Shown here piece by piece: positions 56,088 through 64,000 of a DNA stretch of 64,000 nt. Positions within the stretch are counted from its first letter, which is position 1; every line of letters begins with the position of its first letter. Where the stretch lies: contig JAJZDW010000001.1 in the NCBI GenBank assembly GCA_021851405.1, forward strand, positions 124,001-188,000, written 5' to 3'. The position numbers and the translations under genes are program-made. The notes below the pieces were generated by a model. It did not search any database, was not told where the DNA came from, and saw only the letters and a list, made by a program, of their open reading frames with translations. Origin of the DNA: Pseudomonadota bacterium. GTDB lineage: Bacteria > Pseudomonadota > Gammaproteobacteria > Steroidobacterales > Steroidobacteraceae.

Positions 56088-56989
56088 CGCAGAAGAAGCC
56101 GACGCTGGGCCGAGGGCTGGCCGACCTGCTCGGCCCGGGTGCCCGTGGTGCACCGGTGGCGCCGGCCGGTACCCCCGCGCCGGCTCCGGCGGGCGATGAA
56201 CTGAAGCGCCTGCCACTCGATCTGCTGCAGCGCGGTAAGTATCAGCCCCGCTCCGACATGCATCCGGAGTCCCTCGAGGACCTGGCCGGCTCCATCAAGG
56301 CGCAGGGGGTGGTGCAGCCCATCGTGGTGCGGCCGCTCGCCGGCGCTCCGGGGGCGCCGCTGCGCTACGAGATCATCGCCGGGGAGCGGCGCTGGCGCGC
56401 CGCGCAGCTGGCGGGGCTCGAGGACATCCCGGCCATCGTGCGGCGCATCCCCGATGAGGCCGCGATCGCCGTGGCGCTCATCGAGAACATCCAGCGCGAG
56501 AACCTCAATCCGCTCGAGGAAGCGCGCGCGCTGCAGCGTCTGATCAGCGAATTCGAGCTCACCCACGCGCAGGCCGCCGAAGCAGTGGGGCGCTCCCGGG
56601 CCGGCGTCAGCAACCTGCTGCGTCTGCTCGAGCTGCCCGCCGAGGTCTGCGAATTGATCGAGCGGCGCCAGATCGAGATGGGTCATGCGCGCGCGCTGCT
56701 CGGCCTGGTGCAGCGCGGGGAGCAGCGTCAGGCGGCCGCTGAGGTGATCGCCAAGGGACTCTCGGTGCGGGAAACCGAAGCGCTCGTGCGGCGGATGCTG
56801 CGCCCGCCGGTGCCGCAGGCGAACGCCCAGCGCCGCGGTGACCCGGACGTGCGCCAGCTGGAGCAGCAATTGTCGGAAAAACTCGGTGCCCGGGTCGCCA
56901 TTCACTCCGGCGCGGGCGGCAAGGGTACGCTCACGGTGAACTACAATACTCTCGACGAACTGGACGGGATCCTCGCCCATATCCATTAG
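56084..56989 (+). CDS. parB: Chromosome partitioning protein ParB
   Basis: ParB binds parS and spreads using CTP. The 301-residue product has the start KPTLGRGLADLLG, the CTPase/nuclease-like domain with PRSDMHPESLEDLAGSIKAQG and GERRWRAAQLAGL, the helix-turn-helix THAQAAEAVGRSRAGVSNLLRLLELP and a C-terminal dimerisation domain. The start GTG 56084 overlaps the parA stop (GTGA). Two parS-like sites lie in recF in this window. Confidence 0.96.
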   Translation: MTQKKPTLGRGLADLLGPGARGAPVAPAGTPAPAPAGDELKRLPLDLLQRGKYQPRSDMHPESLEDLAGSIKAQGVVQPIVVRPLAGAPGAPLRYEIIAGERRWRAAQLAGLEDIPAIVRRIPDEAAIAVALIENIQRENLNPLEEARALQRLISEFELTHAQAAEAVGRSRAGVSNLLRLLELPAEVCELIERRQIEMGHARALLGLVQRGEQRQAAAEVIAKGLSVRETEALVRRMLRPPVPQANAQRRGDPDVRQLEQQLSEKLGARVAIHSGAGGKGTLTVNYNTLDELDGILAHIH

Positions 56990-57079
56990 GATCTTCCGCA
57001 ATGGCCGCCCGGACTGTAATCCGGCACCCTTCGCGGCGAAAATTTCACACCAATTTCACAGGCTTAGAGCCGCTGCGGA

Positions 57080-57093
57080 GGGAGTGGACTCCC
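57080..57093. repeat. Inverted repeat over the atp promoter -35
   Basis: GGGAGT-GG-ACTCCC overlaps the -35 hexamer of the predicted atp promoter. It could be a repressor or activator site; none is known to me. Confidence 0.4.
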
Positions 57094-57113
57094 TGCAGAG
57101 CGGTCCCTATAAT
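57085..57113 (+). promoter_or_regulatory. Promoter of the ATP synthase operon
   Basis: TGGACT (57085-57090), 17 bp, perfect TATAAT (57108-57113). Transcription would start near 57120, about 80 nt before atpI. It lies in the 210-bp parB-atpI gap, which otherwise shows no gene. Confidence 0.6.
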
Positions 57114-57199
57114 CGCGCGGCTTTTCGGTCCGGCGGAAAAATGTGCCGACGGGCCGGGAGCGATCCGGCGCGCAGCGTACGCCCGCGAGTGAGACATCG

Positions 57200-58527
<1,328 letters not shown>

Positions 58528-58569
58528 CCGATTCCATTTTTCGACCCATTGATCCTCGAGGAGACTTGA

Positions 58570-58845
<276 letters not shown>

Positions 58846-58891
58846 GTCGGTTGCGGACCTCTGCTAGCGCACCCCTCGGAAGGAGGCGAAC

Positions 58892-59362
58892 GTGCACGTC
58901 AATCTGACGCTCGTCATCCAGATGGCGGTATTCGCCGTCTTGATCTGGTTCACGATGAAATTCGTCTGGCCGATGATTCTCGGCCCGATGCAGGAGCGTG
59001 AGCGGCGGATCGCTCAGGGTCTGGCCGCAGCCGGCAAGGGCGAAGAGGAGCTCGAGCGGGCTCGTGCCAGTGCCGAGTCGATTCTGCGCGAGGCGCGCGA
59101 GCGCGCCGGCGTGATCGTCGAACAGGCCCAGCGCGGCGCCACCGAGATCCTCGATCACGCTCGCAGCGCCGCGACGCAGGAAGGCCAACGCCTGGTCGCC
59201 GCCGCACACGAACAGATCGAGTTCGATGCGGCACGCGCCAAGGAGCAACTGCGCCAGCAGGTCGGGGCGATCGCCGTCGCGGCCGCCGCGAAGCTGCTCG
59301 AACGCGAAATCGATGCGCGCGCCCACGAAGCGCTGCTCAGCGAATTCGCCGCGCAGCTGTAG
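58892..59362 (+). CDS. atpF: ATP synthase F0 subunit b
   Basis: Subunit b is the peripheral stalk. The 156-residue product has one N-terminal membrane helix (about 5-25) and a long charged helix. The start is GTG 58892 behind AAGGAGG, a strong site. Confidence 0.95.
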   Translation: MHVNLTLVIQMAVFAVLIWFTMKFVWPMILGPMQERERRIAQGLAAAGKGEEELERARASAESILREARERAGVIVEQAQRGATEILDHARSAATQEGQRLVAAAHEQIEFDAARAKEQLRQQVGAIAVAAAAKLLEREIDARAHEALLSEFAAQL

Positions 59363-59374
59363 GCGGAGGACCCG

Positions 59375-59905
59375 ATGCCGGACAAGAGCACCATCGCCAG
59401 ACCCTACGCCAAGGCTGCCTTCGAGGCTGCCGGCGGGCGTCTCGGGGAGTGGTCCCAAGGCCTGCGGCGCGCAGCGACCGCGGTTCTCGACCCGCGCGTC
59501 GCGGCGCTCCTCGACAATCCGAACGTCACGCCAGAGCAGCTCGCCGGTCTGATCTCCTCGATCGCCGAGCCCCATCTGGACGAGACCGGGCGCAACTTCA
59601 TCCGCGCCCTCGCCGACAACCGCCGGCTCGAGTGTCTGCCGGAGGTCGCGGCGCGCTTCGATGAATTGAAGGCCGAGGCCGAAGGCACCATCGAAGTCGA
59701 GGTCACCTCCGCCGCGCCGCTCTCCGAGCCGCAGCAGCGCTCGCTCGCCGCGGCACTGGAGCGGCGGCTGCGTCGCCGGGTGCAGTTGCGCTGCGAGCTC
59801 GATCCGGCCCTGCTCGGTGGCGCCACCGTGCGCGCCGGCGATCTGGTCATCGACGGATCGGTGCGCAGCAAGCTCGAGCGCATGGCCCATCAGCTGACCA
59901 CGTAA
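59375..59905 (+). CDS. atpH: ATP synthase F1 subunit delta
   Basis: Delta joins the stalk to the F1 head. The 176-residue product has the typical [12 protein letters not shown] start and the C-terminal [23 protein letters not shown]. It sits between atpF and atpA as usual. Confidence 0.95.
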   Translation: MPDKSTIARPYAKAAFEAAGGRLGEWSQGLRRAATAVLDPRVAALLDNPNVTPEQLAGLISSIAEPHLDETGRNFIRALADNRRLECLPEVAARFDELKAEAEGTIEVEVTSAAPLSEPQQRSLAAALERRLRRRVQLRCELDPALLGGATVRAGDLVIDGSVRSKLERMAHQLTT

Positions 59906-59930
59906 GCGAATTTTCCGGGGAAACATTGTT

Positions 59931-61472
59931 ATGGCCATCAAGGCATCCGAAATCAGCGATCTGATCAAACAGCGGATCGAGACCTTCAAGTCCGCGACCG
60001 AGGCACGCGATGTCGGCACCATCATCTCGGTGACCGATGGCATTACGCGTATCCACGGTCTGGCCGACGCGCGCTACGGCGAGATGATCGAATATCCGGG
60101 CAACGTGTTCGGCCTGGCGCTGAACCTCGAGCAGGACTCGGTCGGCGCCGTGGTCCTCGGCGACTACAAGCACCTGCGCGAGGGCGACACCGTCAAGACG
60201 ACCGGGCGCATCCTCGAGGTGCCGGTGGGACCTGAGCTGCTCGGCCGCGTGGTCGATGCGCTCGGCCAGCCGATCGATGGTCGCGGACCGATCAACGCCA
60301 AGCGCACCGCGCCGATCGAGCGCGTCGCGCCGGGCGTGATCTACCGCAAGTCGGTGACCCAGCCGGTGCAGACCGGCTACAAGGCCGTCGACTCGATGGT
60401 GCCGGTCGGCCGCGGGCAGCGCGAACTGATCATCGGCGATCGCCAGACCGGAAAGACGGCGCTCGCGGTCGACACCATCATCAATCAGAAGTCCTCCGGG
60501 ATTAAGTGCATCTACGTCGCGATCGGCCAGAAACAATCGACCATCGCCGGCGTGGTGAAGAAGCTCGAGGAGCACGGCGCCCTCGCGCACACCGTGATCG
60601 TCGCAGCCCCGGCGTCGGCGCCGGCCGCCATGCAGTACATCGCCGCGTACTCCGGCTGTGCCATGGGCGAGTACTTCATGGACAACGGCGAGGATGCGCT
60701 GATCGTCTACGACGACCTGTCCAAGCAGGCCGTGGCGTACCGCCAGATCTCACTGCTGCTGCGCCGGCCGCCGGGCCGCGAGGCGTTCCCGGGCGACGTG
60801 TTCTACCTGCACTCGCGCCTGCTCGAGCGCAGCGCCCGCGTCAACGACCAGTACGTCGAGATGCAGACCAAAGGTGCGGTGAAGGGTAAAACCGGCTCGC
60901 TGACCGGTCTGCCGATCATCGAGACTCAGGCGGGCGACGTCACCGCGTTCGTGCCGACCAACGTCATCTCGATCACCGACGGACAGATCTTCCTCGAGAC
61001 CGACCTGTTCAACGCGGGCGTGCGTCCGGCCATGAACGCCGGTATTTCCGTCTCGCGTGTCGGCGGCGCCGCGCAGACTGACATCATCAAGAAGCTCGGC
61101 GGCGGCATTCGCCTCGCACTTGCCCAGTTCCGTGAGCTGGCGGCCTTCTCGCAGTTTGCCTCGGACCTCGACGAGACGACCCGCAAGCAGCTCGAACGCG
61201 GTCAGCGCGTCACCGAGATGATGAAGCAGAAGCAGTACGGACCGATGTCGGTCGCGGAGATGGCGCTGTCGATCTACGCCGTCAACAGCGGCTACATGGA
61301 CAAGGTGGAACTGAAGAAGGTGGTCGCGTTCGAGGCGGCCCTGCAGGCCTTCGCCCATTCGAACTACGCCACGATGCTCGATCGGATCAACCACGAACCG
61401 AAATTGAGCAAGGAGAACGAGGCGGAGCTGAAGAAATGCGTCGAGGACTTCGTCGCCACCGGGACCTACTGA
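59931..61472 (+). CDS. atpA: ATP synthase F1 subunit alpha
   Basis: Alpha is the regulatory nucleotide-binding subunit of F1. The 513-residue product has Walker [31 protein letters not shown] and the alpha-beta signature [20 protein letters not shown]. Length equals the E. coli protein. Confidence 0.98.
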   Translation: MAIKASEISDLIKQRIETFKSATEARDVGTIISVTDGITRIHGLADARYGEMIEYPGNVFGLALNLEQDSVGAVVLGDYKHLREGDTVKTTGRILEVPVGPELLGRVVDALGQPIDGRGPINAKRTAPIERVAPGVIYRKSVTQPVQTGYKAVDSMVPVGRGQRELIIGDRQTGKTALAVDTIINQKSSGIKCIYVAIGQKQSTIAGVVKKLEEHGALAHTVIVAAPASAPAAMQYIAAYSGCAMGEYFMDNGEDALIVYDDLSKQAVAYRQISLLLRRPPGREAFPGDVFYLHSRLLERSARVNDQYVEMQTKGAVKGKTGSLTGLPIIETQAGDVTAFVPTNVISITDGQIFLETDLFNAGVRPAMNAGISVSRVGGAAQTDIIKKLGGGIRLALAQFRELAAFSQFASDLDETTRKQLERGQRVTEMMKQKQYGPMSVAEMALSIYAVNSGYMDKVELKKVVAFEAALQAFAHSNYATMLDRINHEPKLSKENEAELKKCVEDFVATGTY

Positions 61473-61512
61473 CGGTGATGTCCGTCGCTGGACACGCCGA
61501 GCGAGACCGCTG

Positions 61513-62376
61513 ATGCCAGGCACCAAGGAAATCCGCGCCAAGATCACGAGTGTCAAGAACACTCAGAAGATCACCCGCGCCATGCAAATGGTGGCGACCA
61601 GCAAGATGCGCCGCGCGCAGGAGCGCATGCGGGCGGCGCGCCCGTATGCGGACAAGATGCGCAGCGTCATTGCCAATCTGAGCGCTGCGAATCCGGACTA
61701 CCACAGCCCGTTCCTGCAGGACCGGCCGACGGTCGGCGCAATCGGCATCATCGTCGTGTCGACCGACCGCGGGCTGGCCGGGGCGCTCAACGCCAACGTC
61801 TTCAAGCAAACGCTGTTGCTGATGCGCGAATGGCAGGACACAGGCGCGGCGGTGAAGCTGTGCCTGATCGGTGCGAAAGCCATGACGTTCTTTCGCCGGC
61901 TGGACACGCCGATTGCGGCCAACGTGTCGCATCTGGGCGATCGGCCGCACGTGAAGGATCTGATCGGCACCGTCAAGGTGATGCTGGACGAGTACAGCGA
62001 CGGCACGATCGACCGGCTGTTCCTGGTCGGTTCGGAATTCGTCAACACGATGACCCAGCGTCCCGTGGTGACGCAGCTTCTGCCGGTTGCCGAGCCGCCG
62101 GCGGAGGATCTGCAGGAGCATTGGGACTATATCTACGAGCCGGAGGCCGCGCAGATCCTCGATGCGCTGCTGATGCGCTACATCGAGTCGCAGGTCTATC
62201 GCGCGGCGGTGGAAAACGTGGCCTCGGAGATGGCCGCGCGCATGGTCGCCATGAAGGCGGCCACGGACAACGCCGGCAAACTCATCAACGAAATGCAGCT
62301 GATCTACAACAAGGCCCGTCAAGCCGCGATCACCAAGGAATTGGCTGAGATCGTGGGCGGCGCGGCCGCGGTTTGA
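61513..62376 (+). CDS. atpG: ATP synthase F1 subunit gamma
   Basis: Gamma is the rotating central shaft. The 287-residue product has the conserved ends: [20 protein letters not shown] with [11 protein letters not shown] at the start and [29 protein letters not shown] at the end. Confidence 0.97.
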   Translation: MPGTKEIRAKITSVKNTQKITRAMQMVATSKMRRAQERMRAARPYADKMRSVIANLSAANPDYHSPFLQDRPTVGAIGIIVVSTDRGLAGALNANVFKQTLLLMREWQDTGAAVKLCLIGAKAMTFFRRLDTPIAANVSHLGDRPHVKDLIGTVKVMLDEYSDGTIDRLFLVGSEFVNTMTQRPVVTQLLPVAEPPAEDLQEHWDYIYEPEAAQILDALLMRYIESQVYRAAVENVASEMAARMVAMKAATDNAGKLINEMQLIYNKARQAAITKELAEIVGGAAAV

Positions 62377-63819
<1,443 letters not shown>

Positions 63820-63830
63820 GAGAGCCCTTC

Positions 63831-64000
63831 ATGGCCGAGCCGCATACGCTCCAGGTCGATGTCGTCAGCGCCGAGGGTGAGATTTTCTCCGGGCGGGCGA
63901 CCATGGTGTTCGCACCGGCCTCAGAGGGCGACATCGGCGTGGCGCCGCGCCACGCACCGCTGCTCTCGACGCTCAAGCCGGGCGAGGTGCGGGTGAGGAC
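63831..64000 (+). CDS. atpC: ATP synthase F1 subunit epsilon, N-terminal part
   Basis: Epsilon couples and inhibits F1. The first 56 codons are present (MAEPHTLQVDVVSAEGEIFSG, then GDIGVAPRHAPLLSTLKPGEV, the conserved beta-sandwich start). The gene runs off the right edge. It is 11 bp after atpD. Confidence 0.95.
   Translation, partial: MAEPHTLQVDVVSAEGEIFSGRATMVFAPASEGDIGVAPRHAPLLSTLKPGEVRVR

Overview
The window is about 64 kb of high-GC DNA from the chromosomal origin region of a gammaproteobacterium. Evidence for this is the block mnmE-yidC-yidD-rnpA-rpmH / dnaA-dnaN-recF-gyrB at the left end and rsmG ... parA-parB-atpIBEFHAGDC at the right end, together with two-subunit glycyl-tRNA synthetase, SecB, TatABC, NtrBC, an EnvC-type amidase activator and a DegQ-type periplasmic protease. 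The gene set suggests a Nevskiales/Xanthomonadales-like lineage, but that placement is inference. I saw no tRNA, rRNA, CRISPR array, insertion sequence or phage gene.

Layout. 1-9.6 kb: the origin core. mnmE (partial), yidC, yidD, rnpA and rpmH read leftward; dnaA (TTG start), dnaN, recF and gyrB read rightward. The dnaA-dnaN gap holds a candidate oriC: five DnaA-box-like 9-mers phased every 11-12 bp, then a perfect box beside an AT-rich stretch. recF carries two near-perfect parS sites, the second touching the predicted gyrB promoter. 9.6-16.2 kb: metabolic genes (aldo/keto reductase, a long PLP transsulfuration-type enzyme, a sedolisin-family peptidase, a PhzF protein, an acyltransferase). 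16.2-24.3 kb: glyS/glyQ, then the nitrogen-control block glnA-DUF4124-ntrB-ntrC; glnA has a textbook sigma-54 promoter with two NtrC sites. 24.3-30.8 kb: class 1B dihydroorotate dehydrogenase, small membrane and SRPBCC proteins, MAPEG protein, the gpsA-secB-grxC-rhodanese cluster, EnvC and a DedA protein. 31-41.7 kb: GMC oxidoreductase, glucoamylase-like protein, HemD-like protein, an ABC exporter divergent from a TesA esterase, an exported methyltransferase-like protein and an MFS carrier. 41.7-46 kb: POT peptide transporter, tatABC, dtd, diheme cytochrome c. 46-52.8 kb: DegQ-like protease with a PmrA/QseB-type box, MBL hydrolase, an S9 peptidase-like protein lacking its catalytic serine, and a QseBC/PmrAB-type two-component system. 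52.9-64 kb: rsmG, a divergent Lrp / leucine dehydrogenase pair, parAB, and the F0F1 ATP synthase operon running off the right edge in atpC.

How it fits together. Replication initiation (DnaA, DnaN, oriC), segregation (ParA, ParB, parS) and supercoiling (GyrB) sit within one domain, and the parS/gyrB overlap suggests possible cross-talk. NtrB/NtrC probably drive glnA through sites visible in front of it. The QseBC-like system 3 kb from the DegQ gene probably recognises the CTTAAG-N5-CTTAAG box in front of it, which would link envelope-stress proteolysis to that regulator. Relative to the common gammaproteobacterial arrangement the region is rearranged: about 43 kb lies between gyrB and rsmG, mnmG is absent from its usual place beside rsmG, and an amino-acid catabolism pair (lrp-ldh) sits between rsmG and parA.
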